Source: Ailanthus altissimus (lineage: Eukaryota > Streptophyta > Magnoliopsida > Sapindales > Simaroubaceae). From it: a stretch of 64,000 nt of DNA. The stretch's first letter is position 1; each line of letters begins with the position of its first letter. The stretch covers positions 4,853,501 through 4,917,500 of the forward strand of contig OX327693.1 of the NCBI GenBank assembly GCA_946807835.1. Reading direction: 5' to 3'. A program made the position numbers and the translations under genes. Below the pieces are notes generated by a model. That model did no database searches and was not told where the DNA came from. It worked only from the letters and a program-made list of their open reading frames with translations. This document shows positions 47,847-58,449 of the stretch, piece after piece.

Positions 47847-48440
47847 ACCCTAAATTCGGTTGGTGAAGTTGAATAATATTTTTTTTTAGTTGCCCTTTGA
47901 AGTTAGAGTATTAAGTTCAAGAGTGAATTTACAGTTTTAACTTTTCGCTCATTTAATGTCTCCTGCCAATGATTAAACTTCGTGTGAATTGGATATCCAT
48001 TACTTATAAAAGCACTGTAATGCTTAAGTTAATATATTTATTTAATGATTGAAAAGTAAAAAATAAGAAATGTCGAAGAAAATGTCTATTATGAATTGTG
48101 AGAGTTGGTAATTGATTGAAAGTATTCAATATTTGTATTGTTCTGTGTTTACAAAAATGAGAAACTCTCTTTTTATAGGCAAAATTTAAAGCGAAAAGGT
48201 GGTTTCTTCTCCGAATTTCAAATGTGGATGGTTCAATTTTCCTCCTTGGTTATCATCCATGGATAGGTGATATGATTCTATTGGATCAACCAGATTTGGT
48301 TCCAACAAATGCGCCCTTAAAAAGTAAAGATCGTGACCTTCCAACGAGCTGCTTAAAGGCCATACTTCTTTTCTTCATTGCCACATGTCCACAACTCTTC
48401 ATTTTCTTATCCTTTACAATCATATATTTCTAACATTGCC
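47847..48440. other. LTR-like but unproven segment
   Basis: It contains a TATA-like TTTTTATAGGC at about 48170 and ends ATTTCTAACA, reminiscent of a copia LTR 3' end. A matching TG start and a target duplication were not found. The frame at 48224-48433 has no recognisable family. Confidence 0.3.
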
Positions 48441-48518
48441 TTCTTTTGAACTACTCTGTGTCCAATCATCCCTTGTACATTTCCCTATTGTTTTCATTCT
48501 TTTATTTCATTTTCAAAC

Positions 48519-48717
48519 TAAGGATGAGCAATTTGGCACCAAATCGACTGAACCAAACTAAACTAAGTTGGTTCAATTCCAATCAGTTCACTATCAATTC
48601 TTATTTGAAGAATCAGCCAGTTTGATGAAATTTTGGTTCGATTTTGGGTTAAACCAAAAACCGACTGGTGAATCGAAAAAAAAAACCAAAATGAAACGTT
48701 TGGGTTGCCCACTCCTC
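48519..48717. mobile_element. Second hAT-like MITE
   Basis: It begins AGGATGAGCAATTT and ends GGGTTGCCCACTCCT, related to the termini of the MITE at 12000-12313. The interior has GGTTCAATT/GGTTCGATTTTGGGTT and AACCAAAAACCGACTGG words. No clear target duplication was seen. The minus-strand frame 48763-48563 lies in it and is not a gene. Confidence 0.55.
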
Positions 48718-50205
48718 GCCAAAAACTTAGATCAAAATTAAATTCACTTTCTTTAAGTCTCATTTATCTATTAGATCTTTTATGTTATTTTGTTCTCTTA
48801 AAGCATGTATAATAATATTTTCTAATTAATGAAGTTTATTCATACATATGATTAACCATATATTGATGTGCTTATATTTATAAAGTACGTAATCTTTGTA
48901 TTAAACATATAATGCTATACAGAAGGTATACATCATAAATTCTATAGAAATTAAATATTGTTCACAACTATTAATTAAAAATAACATTTCATTATGTAAG
49001 CCTCTAGTTTTTCAACTCTTATAATAAATCATTTATCTTGATCATCAAAGTAGATACTTAGAGTATAAAAACTAGTATATATGATACATTGAATGATGTT
49101 ACTGTGAATTTTAATATGGTTAACAAAATGTTGTTGATCTTAATTCACAAATTTTTTAATAAACTTGATTAACTTTAATCATGAGCAAGTAATAAACTTA
49201 TATTCATGTGTTGTATTTTTTGAATTATCAGAGTGAGATTCATATAAATGGTTAAATTTTGAATAGGTTAGAGATATAATTTTATAGGCCGTAAGAACAT
49301 ATATTTGCGAGATGAAATCTACTTAGTGATGTTTACCTAAGTTGTTTACAATGCTTAATCATTTAAACCCATGGCTGCAGTTTATTCAATAAATTTTTAT
49401 TGAATAATAATATTTATTTATAAATTTATTTACAAATATAGACCTATTGAAAATGATCATTAGAGTATTCAGTAACTTAAGGGTAAATATATGATTAAGA
49501 GGTAAGATTTTTTTTATAGCCTAACTTTAATTATGAACATTAATTAGAGAATCATTAAAGTGGTTATTACTGATCTAAAATTAAGCATAATTTAATTTAA
49601 AAAGGTTTTAATTAAAAAGAGTTTTTATTTATGTTACTTGGGTTATTAGAGTACAACATTTGACTTTTAGTGGAATAGTTTATGGTTAACTTAGAAGAAC
49701 TGATAGGTCATAGAGAACATGGACTAGGCTTTTTAAGTTGGAGTTAAGAAGCATGGGTCTTCTAAGTCCTTTACTATCTCAAGTCCTAATCAAAATATAA
49801 ATTTTCAAGAGAGATATTTATATATAGGAGAGCTAAGAAATACCATAAGAACAATTCTTTTACGTATTATTACGTAAAAAAGAGAATTAGGCTACTCCTC
49901 TCTCTTAACTTTGGGTATGTGTGAGTTTGAAAATCAAGAAAGATTCATATGTTTACACGCATGATTTTGAAGTTTGAAAATAATAGAGAAGATTATAACC
50001 ATTCAATTAAAAGTTTATTAAACAAGGAATTGAGTTAATTCTCTATCTCTATCCATATAATATGTACAAAACAATCTAACTTCCGCATAGAATTATTTTA
50101 TTAATATTTTTTTCAACAATATCTTCACTTTTCTCTTCTCTTTAACTGTCTCGCTGGACTCATTGCTGTCAAGTGAATTGATCCGACAACCGCCACCTGT
50201 GGCCT
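48718..50205. other. AT-rich intergenic DNA
   Basis: No coding motif and no obvious transposon ends were seen. An ACAATTCTTTTACGTATTATTACGTAA segment near 49850 is a short palindrome (TTACGTAATAATACGTAA type). Confidence 0.5.
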
Positions 50206-50209
50206 CCAT

Positions 50210-50475
50210 GCCATTTATTTAAATTGAGAATTAAAAATCGTTATTTATTTTGGGAATTAGAATTTGAAATGTTGATTATTTAAATTGAAAATTAAAAATT
50301 AAAAAATTGGAATTATTATTTATTTTGAAGTTAGGAATTGGAATGTTAATTATTTAAATTAGAAATTGGAAATGTAGATTTGTTATTTATTTTGAAAATT
50401 GGGAATATAATTGTTATTTGTTTTGAAAGTTGGGGGTTGGAATGTTAATTATTTAAATTAGAAATTTGGATTTGT
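50210..50475. repeat. Degenerate tandem array, units about 65-100 bp
   Basis: Recurring blocks are ATTATTTAAATTAGAAATTG, TTATTTATTTTGAAAATTGG and GGAATGTTAATTATTTAAAT. At least three units can be followed, with internal gains and losses. Confidence 0.7.
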
Positions 50476-51215
50476 ATGTATAAAATATTTTAATATTTAT
50501 GAAAAATTCCTTCAATTTCCTCATTTTATGTTCTCGTTAGAAATGATATAAAGATAATTCCTCTTTGATATGTTAGAAAAACTAGCATATTGTATGTACT
50601 TTTTTTCAGTGTTGATTTGTTCAAACTATCTCAATATTCAATCCTGATCAAATCGCATTAAAATTCTCAAATGGGTTTCTTAGATTTCAAAAATATATGA
50701 AGGTGGGAAATTGAAGTTCCATATTTTAGTAATGGATTTTTTGATTGAAATATTAGAAGAATGAGTGCATTGATTGGCAAGTGATTCAATTTGAAACATG
50801 ATGGGCTTTACCTTTATTAGCTCAGACATCAATGTAAAATCACGTTACTCAGATCCAAGTTTTTACTTATTGAATTTAATCATTATCTGTTTATTTTAGC
50901 GTTTACGTTATCCCTTGCCGCCATTCTGAAAAATTTATTCTGAGTTTTTTATTTAAAAGAATTCAGCTTTCTAATTTTATTTCACACTACAATGTGTTAT
51001 TTTATGCAACATAAATAGATGGATATATGTGACTTTGAGATGCAAGTTAAATTTGACAAGGCCCGAAGATTTTTTTTCTGTTTCTAAATAATAATAATTT
51101 TGCGCCTAGTTACTTTGTTCAGATGACAAATTCGATGCACTACCTAATTTGAGATTAAGAGTTTAAGTTTTGATAACAATTCATTACATTGTAAATATTT
51201 TTTTCTTTTTATTAA
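50476..51215. other. Intergenic, nothing recognised
   Basis: AT-rich sequence between two tandem arrays. No ORF with family resemblance and no repeat structure were noticed. Confidence 0.5.
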
Positions 51216-51219
51216 GATA

Positions 51220-51671
51220 GTTGATTCTTTTATTGTGGAGGTATGGGTCTGATCTTTTTGTTGTGAAAGTGTAAGTTTAAGCATGCGTAAATATTAAGTG
51301 ATGTATGATTCTGATAGATGTATTGTTGTATAATAGTTGATCCTCTTATTGTAGATGTATGGGTATTGTACTTTTGTAGATGTATGGGTATTGTAGATGT
51401 TGATTCTTTTATTAAGATAGTTTATTCTTTAATTGTAAAGGTATGGGTCTAATCTTTTTGTTGTGAAAGTGTAAGTTTAAGCATGCGTAAATATTAAGTG
51501 ATGTATGATTTTGATAGATGTATTGTTGTATAATAGTTAATTCTCTTATTGTAGATGTATGGGTATTGTACTTTTGTTGTAGAAGTGTAGGTCCAAACGC
51601 GCATAAGTATTAAGTGGAGGTGTGAGTTCGAATGTGCATAAGTGTTAAGTAATATTAAGTGATGTATGATC

Positions 51672-51725
<54 letters not shown>

Positions 51726-51990
51726 ATAATAGTTGATCCTCCTGTTATAGAGGCTTGGGTCTGGTCCTTCTATTATGAAGGTATGGGTTTGAACATGTGT
51801 AAGCATTAAATAGAGGTGTAAGTCCGAACGTGCATAAGTGTTAAGTAATATACAATCATGATAGATGTATAGATTGTATAATAGTTGATCCTCTTATTGT
51901 GAAAGTGTAATTTAATCCTCCTATAGTAAAGGTATGAGTCCAGACGTGCTTTAAGTAGTAAATTATGTATACTTTCGATAAATGTATGTG
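51220..51990. repeat. Tandem array of about 200-bp units with an expanded (AT)n
   Basis: Units carry GGTATGGGTCTGATCTTTTT, GTGAAAGTGTAAGTTTAAGC, GCATAAGTATTAAGTG and TGTTGTATAATAGTTGATCC. The first two full units are offset by 200 bases (GTATGGGTCT at 51241 and 51441). Later units are more diverged and partly rearranged. In one unit the word GATAGATG is replaced by an (AT)n run of about 40 bases (about 51678-51720). The minus-strand frame at 52024-51806 is spurious. Confidence 0.85.
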
Positions 51991-52245
51991 TATAATAGAT
52001 AATTAATGTAATATTAGTGTTCAAAATAATAATAATAATAATTTCTTTCTCTCTTTTTTGATAGATCCAACCATTTAATTTATTATCTTCATTGTATGGG
52101 GATCCAAGACTTTTGGGCTACAAGTTAACAAGACCTAAAGATGAGCGGAGCTATTCAACTCCCATTTTTATCTTTCAAATTTGATTCTTTAATAAATTAT
52201 GATTTTCTAATTATTTAAAATTACTAACAAACCTTATTCAATTTT

Positions 52246-52774
52246 TGTGAAAAGTTTATTAAAAATCATCCTTAATCCTAAGTGAAATATGACTTTATAA
52301 ATAAGTATCTTAATTTATATCCTATGTGAAATATGACTTCATAAATTAGTATCCTAATTTATATCTTAAGTGAAATTAGACTTTCTAAACTAAATCCCAC
52401 TAGGTTTAAGAATAACCTAAGACATCCAATGCCTATACAAAGGGTTTCAATTGGCTTGTAAATACATCGTAAGAAGTCTTAGTGATATCTTAATGATCAC
52501 AACAAATCTTAATGATCTTTGTGATTCTTAATAATAGAAAAATCATAAATTACAAGTGAGAGCAATTTAAAGAGTTCTTTCTTGTAAAAGGAAAATTTTG
52601 TGAGTGCCTTATGATTCAATAATAAGATAGTGAGATCTTGATCCGCCATAGACATAAGCAAGTTGCCGAATTACGTAAATTCTATGTATTTTTCTTCTAC
52701 TTTCTTTCTCTAGTTTATTCTTAATTTATTTGTGGTTGTATTATATACTTGAGATTATTGTTTCTGCTTCAACA
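52246..52774 (+). mobile_element. 5' LTR of the complete copia element
   Basis: 529 bp from TGTGAAAAGTTTATT to TGCTTCAACA. It contains a tandem pair of about 50-base units, each with AAGTGAAATATGACTT and ATAAATTAGTATCCTAATTT variants. A candidate TATA box (CCTATACAAAGGG) lies near 52432. Confidence 0.9.
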
Positions 52775-52805
52775 AACTGGCATTAGAGCTTAATTATAAG
52801 TAAAC

Positions 52806-53520
52806 ATGGCCACACCCAATTATGAGGTAGAGAAATTCAATGGGACGAATCACTTCAATATGTGAAAGTTGAAGGTAAGGGCATTATTGGTGAGCCAACA
52901 GTTAGGCTCGGTATTAGAGGAGACTGTAACTCTATTTAGTAAATAAAAAAAAGACGCCAAAGTTGTTGTCTAAAGCTGAAGCAGAAAGAAGAGACATTCA
53001 AGAAAGGGCTCATAGTTCAATCGCTCTATCATTGAGTGGTGAAGTATTAAAGAAAGTAGCAGATGAGATGATGGTGATTGATCTTTGGAAGAAGCTTAAC
53101 ACTCTTCATATGGGGAAATTATTTGCCAACATATTGCATATAAAGAAGAAGTTGTATCAACTGTCCATGTCAAAGGGAACACCGATGAAAGACCATAAAA
53201 ATGCCTTCAATAAGATTATTATTAATCTTGAATCTATCAAGATCAAGATGGAGGGTGCAAGATAAGGTAATTATTTTGTTGAGTTTGCTTTCCAAGAGTT
53301 ATGAAACTTTGTTGATACATTACTCTAAGGTAGAGAGAGTTTAACGATGAGTGATATAAAATCATCATTAAATTTTAAGTTATTAGAAAAGTAGATTAAG
53401 GGCAATGCAGAAGGCTTATCTGCAAGAAGAAGGTCCTCATATAGAGATGGAAAGAAAAAAGGCTCAAGATCGAAGTTTAGGACCCCTAAGAAGTGTTATT
53501 GTAGTAAAAAAGATTGACAC
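52806..53520 (+). pseudogene. Copia gag remnant (complete element)
   Basis: ATG at 52806 opens MATPNYEVEKFNGTNHFNM and then hits a stop; a second stop lies near 52940. The readable core 52963-53265 includes RAHSSIALSLSGEVLKK, LWKKLNTLHMGK and KKKLYQLSMSKGTPMKDH, typical of the UBN2/copia capsid domain. A zinc knuckle with changed residues follows at about 53485-53530 (KKCYCSKKD, then HIIKDC after a stop). Gag would form the cytoplasmic virus-like particle. Confidence 0.85.
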
Positions 53521-56500
53521 ATTATAAAGGATTGTTCAGAGAAGAAAGCGGATGCTATGCTTGTCTACGATGATAGCTACGATAGCGCAGAAACCCTAGT
53601 CGCTACTAATGGTAAGAATACTGAACATTGGATTCTTGATTCTGGTTGTACTTTTCACATGTGCCTGTAAAAGTCTTGGTTTATAAATTTTTAGCACATT
53701 AGTGGTGGTAAGGTGTTAATAGATAATGACATTGCTTGTCAAGTGATGAAAATTGGTAGTATCAAACTTAGGTTGCATGATGGGTGAGTAAGAAAGTTGT
53801 TAGAAGTTAGTTATGTTCTTAACTTGAAGAGAAACTTAATCTTACTAAAGACTTTAGACCATAATAAATATTCCATCATGATTGACAAAGAATTTTTAAG
53901 GGTTTTAAAGGATTTCATGGTTGTAATTAGAGATGAAAAGCACAACTGTATTTATATGCTGAAGGAAGAGATTATAAGTGGTTCTGTATTATTTATTAAA
54001 TGATAAGAATATGCAAACTAATTTGTGGCACCTTATACTAGCGCACTTAGGCGTTTGGTGAGAATAAGTTCCAACCATTGGAGTTTTGTGAGCATTATAT
54101 GTTATGGAAAGCACATAGAATGAATTTTAGTACCGGTGAGCACAATACTAAAGGGACTCTTGACTACATACACTCGGATCTTTAGGGACCAGCTCAGACA
54201 GCTACTTATAGTGAAGCTAGGTATTTTCTCAATTTTATTGATGACTATTCGAGGAAGTTGTGGGTCTATATGTTGAAGAGCAAATATTAAGTGTTTGATA
54301 CGTTCAAGACTTAGAAGACTCTTGTTAAGAATCAAAATGACAAAAGGGTAAAGAGGCTAAGAACTGACAATGGCCTTGAATTTTATAGTAGAGAGTTTGA
54401 TAGGTTTTATGTCAAGCATAAGATTGTAAGGTATAGAACTGTGCGATCAACACTGCAGTATAATGGTGTAGTTAAGAGGATGAATATGACCCTACTTGAA
54501 AGAGTTAGCTGCATGCTTACCAATGCAAAGATGTTCAAGGCATTTTGGGGTAAAGCTGTGATGACTGCAGCTTATTTGATTAATAGAAGTCCCTCTTCCG
54601 TGATAGACTTCAAGACCCCATAAGAGAAATAGTCTGTAAACCCTTCTCAAGTGTGATCACCTCAGAATATTTGGTTTCCTAGCCTTTGTTCATATGAAGG
54701 AGGAGAAATTATAACCTAGGGCTATCAATAGGATATTCATAAGGTATCCCAAAGGTGTGTAAGGATATAAGGTGTGGTGTAAAGATTTGAGACCACCAAA
54801 GAGTATCATAAGTCGTAATGTGACATTCAATGACACGACAATGTTGAAAGCCTCCCAAAAAGATGAAAAAGATGAAGAATTTATGTCCAAGGAAGATTCA
54901 ACACCCAAATCAATAGAAGTTGAAATTGAACTAGAGTGTTTGATTTGATATGCCCCCAGATCAGTACTTCAACAAGAAGATCCTTGAAGATGAGCTAAGA
55001 ATACCAACGAGTTCCTTCAAGTCCACCCAAAGTAAGACTAAAACTCCTCAGATGGAACTTAAAGAGTACCAGCTAGCCAAAGACAGGCTAAGAAAAACGA
55101 TTAGGTGTGAGCAATCAGGTATGCACAAGCAGATATAGTTGCTCACATATTTAATTTTACTTACAGTCTTGAATTTAATTAGCCTAATATATATGGTAAG
55201 GCTATGAAAAGTGAAAATAGAGATAAATAGTTGTAAGCCATAAAAGAATATATTAATTTTTTAAAGAAGAATAATACTTGAGAGTTGATGGAGAGACATC
55301 AAAAGAAACTAATGGGGTGTAAGTGGGTATATAAGATTAAAGATGGGATACCAATAGTAGAGCCTACAAGATTTAAGGCTAGGTTAGTTGCGTAAGGTTT
55401 TACTTAGAAAGAGAGAGTAAACTTTCATGAGATTTTCTCTCCGATCGTCAAGCACACATCTATTAGGATTTTACTAGCCATGTGTGCAAACCTTAATTTA
55501 CATTTAGAGCAGATAGATGTAAAGATAGCTTTTTTACGTGAATAGCTTGAAAAGATGATATACATGGCATACCAGGAAAGGTTTATGGAGCCTAGAAAAA
55601 ATGAGCATGCTTGTTTATTAAAGAAGTCATTATATGAGTTAAAGCAATCACCTAGACAGTAGTATAAAAGATTTGATGAGTTTATGATAACTTGTGGATT
55701 TAGTAGAAGCAAGTATAATGGATATGTGTACTCTAAGAGATTGAGTAATGGGATGTCATATTTACTTCTCTATGTGGATGGCATGATATGGATGACATGT
55801 TGATCGTATGTAAAAATATAAAAGAAATACGAGAACTCAAGAAGTAATTGAGTGGCGAATTTAAGATGAAGAATTTAGAAGCAGCAAATAAGATATTCGG
55901 TATGGATATTATGAGAGAAAGAAGAGATGTTATCTTTTTGTTACAACAACGGTAGATACTCAAAATCCTAGAAAAGTTTGGTATGTCCAATGCAAAAGCC
56001 ATCTTTACTCTTTGGCTACACATTTCAAACATTTAGCAACACAATCGCCGATATTTGAAGAAGAGAAACTGCAGATAAGTAATTCATCATATGCAAACAT
56101 TGTAGGGAGCACAATGTATTCAATGGTTTGCACAAGACCGGATATAACACAGGCTGTGAGTATGGTGAGTAGATACATGACAAATCTAAAAAATGACCAA
56201 TGACTTGTAGTGAAATAAACATTGAGATATCTCAAAGGAATGATGAATCATGGATTAATGTAAAATAACTGAGAACGAGAATGAAATGGTAAAATGATAC
56301 ATCGACTCAAATTATGCAGGTGATCTAGATAAGAGAATATTGTTGACGGGTTACGTATTCATAGTATTTGGGTGTAATGTATGTTAGAGATCAGTTCTAC
56401 AACATGTGGTTGCACTATTTACCACAGGGGCAGAGTACATGATTGTTGATGAAGCTATTAAGGAGGTTGTGTAGTTGAAAGACATATGCGTAGAGGTAAT

Positions 56501-56760
56501 GGCTACAGAAGATGTTAACACTAGTGTATATTGTGATAACCAGAGTGCCATACGCCTAAGCAAGCATCAAGTGTTTCACGAGATGTCTAAATACATTCAT
56601 GTACAGTTACATTTAAGAGATTACCCAAAGTTGTGAGATTAGTCTAACAAAGATTGCGTCGTCTGAAAATTCTGCTGATATGTTGATTAAGCCATTGCCA
56701 TCAGTTAAGTTTATCCTATGCAAAGACTTAACTAGAGTCACTAATATGTGAGGGTGACTA
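53521..56760 (+). pseudogene. Copia pol remnant: PR, INT, RT, RNase H (complete element)
   Basis: The protease motif is HWILDSGCTFHMC (about 53625). Pre-integrase pieces follow (VSYVLNLKRNLILLKTLD, 53803). Integrase has HSDL (54171), FIDDYSRKLWVYMLK and RTDNGLEF (54358). The catalytic Glu of the usual GVAERMN block is Lys (GVVKRMN, about 54463). RT has GCKWVYKIKDG and EQIDVKIAFL (about 55508). At its active site a short duplication gives YVDGMIWMTC (from 55771) instead of an uninterrupted YVDD. RNase H pieces include DNQSAIRLSKHQVFHEMSKY (about 56538). Many stops confirm loss of function. Confidence 0.85.
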
Positions 56761-56821
56761 AAGATACGAAGACGAGAGATCTTGGATACTTCGTGGATGA
56801 TTTTGAGTTAAAGATGGAATT

Positions 56822-57355
56822 TGTAAAAAGTTGATTAAAAATCATCCCTAATCCTAAGTGAAATAGGATTTCATAAATTTGTATCATAATTTGTATCCTA
56901 AGTGAAATAGGACTTCATAAATTAGTATCTTAATTTATATCTTAAATGAAAGTAGACTTCCTAAACTAAATCCCACAAGGTTTAAGAATAACGTAAGACA
57001 TTGAAGACTTGTATAAGTGATCTCAATTAGCTTGCAAATACATTATAAAAAACTTTAGTGATCATAACAAAATTTAGTGATCTTTGTGAATTTTAGTGAT
57101 TGTGATTCTTAGTGAGAGAAAATTTCTAGATTACAAGTGAGAACAATTTAGAGAGTTTTTTTTTTGTAAAATGCATATTTTGTGAGTGTCTTGTGATTCA
57201 ATAATAAGATAGTGAGATCTTGATCTACCATGGATGTAGACAAGTTGTCGAACCACATAAATTTTGTATATTTTCTTCCACCATCTCTCTCTAATTTATT
57301 TTTAATTATTTTGTGACTACATTACATACTTGAGATTATTATTTTCATTTTAACA
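56822..57355 (+). mobile_element. 3' LTR of the complete copia element
   Basis: 534 bp from TGTAAAAAGTTGATT to CATTTTAACA, preceded by a weak polypurine tract (AAAGATGGAAT). It aligns along its full length with the 5' LTR. Confidence 0.9.
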
Positions 57356-57360
57356 ATTTT

Positions 57361-58049
57361 AAATGTCTTTGATATTATTTATACATAGAAAATCAAACCA
57401 TGTTAATGTAAACCAAGATCGCGAGAAAATATCCATGAAAAATGAAGAGAGCCATTCTATTAAAAAAGAAAAATAATTTATATATATATAAATGAGACCC
57501 AACAATCTGTCATCGCTCTAACTGTCGTTTGCATTTAAAATTTTACACAAAAATAACTATTTTTAGCTAGATTTTTACTTCTTTTTTTATTTTTTAAACA
57601 TATTTGACTTATTTTCAATCCAAATCAAATTTTTAACTCATTGTCAAAACAAATCAAATTTTTATCTAAACTTAACAAAAAATATCGAGAATCCATTTTT
57701 TAAATTTCAAGTAATGATTATGTTATGCAAAATTATATTTACATGATATTTTTTTTAGATTTTCGTTCTAATTAAATTTTTGTTGAAATAATTTTGTACA
57801 CAAAGAAAAAGTACATTATTAAAGAGTGTATTTTTTTTTTTAAAAAAATTGAATTGAGAAAAAAATAAACTCCAAAAATATAATTATTTAATTTTAATTT
57901 TTTAATTAATAAAATTAACCCAGGTGGCTAAAAAAATTTACTTAAAAAAGTAATATTTTTAAAATTTTGATTATTTTTTAAAAATTCTACTTTAAAAAAC
58001 TTCACTTTTAAAAAATCAAAACTTCACTTTTTGATTATTTTTTCAATTC
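57361..58049. other. AT-rich upstream region of the NLR pseudogene
   Basis: Long A and T runs; no ORF or element ends were recognised. A promoter for the downstream gene is expected here or just below, but no TATA box could be singled out among the AT-rich words. Confidence 0.4.
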
Positions 58050-58179
58050 CCCTATCGCTGTTTCTTCGTCTGATTCTCCCAACCATTTACTCCCCTGACG
58101 TCATTTTGCCTCTCAATCACCACTGCCTCTGACGTTGTCGTTTTACCAACAGCTGATGTCTGATTGGATTCGGTGGCGA

Positions 58180-58449
58180 CGGCGGCAGAGATCAGCTCGA
58201 TTTTTGCTCGATTTGCCTTGAGATCGAGACGACTTTACAGGTTAGGGTTAGAGAACCAAAACGAGTAATTTAATTGATTATTTCTCCGATAAAATCCACT
58301 CATTAATTATAAGTATTTTTTTTCTCAGGCAATTGTTCAGGTTTTTGCATCTATGCCAATGAAGAAGCCCTATACAATTGTTTGATAGTCGCCACTGTTG
58401 TTCTGTTATTTAATTTTGCTCCCTGTTAGAAGAGAAGCAAAGGTTGAAA
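58180..58449 (+). other. Putative 5' untranslated region with an intron
   Basis: A GC-richer segment (58180-58239) ends ACTTTACAG and is followed by GTTAGGG, a plausible donor. An acceptor, TTTTCTCAG, ends at 58329. The exon then continues to the ATG at 58450. An intron of about 90 bases in the leader is plausible for this gene; it rests on splice-site appearance only. Confidence 0.4.

Larger units (their letters stand above)
52246..57355 (+). mobile_element. Structurally complete copia element with TSD ATTTT
   Basis: 5' LTR 52246-52774 and 3' LTR 56822-57355 flank a full-length internal region. Exact ATTTT duplications lie at 52241-52245 and 57356-57360. A primer-binding site (TGGCATTAGAGC, about 52778) follows the 5' LTR. 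Domains run in copia order: gag, protease, integrase, RT, RNase H. The LTRs differ at roughly one base in eight by eye, and every ORF is broken, so the insertion is old. Its LTR shares a (complemented) GGATCCACCGTGGACGTAAG-like segment with the reverse elements at 42600-47841, placing it in the same group. Confidence 0.95.

Noticed and set aside
55425..56235. Minus-strand frames of 65-99 codons
   Set aside because: They are antisense to the RT and RNase H remnants of the copia element, with no recognisable family.
58444..58449. Start of the NLR frame six bases upstream of ATG 58450
   Set aside because: The codon at 58444 is TTG. The ATG at 58450 gives the usual short N-terminus of this family.
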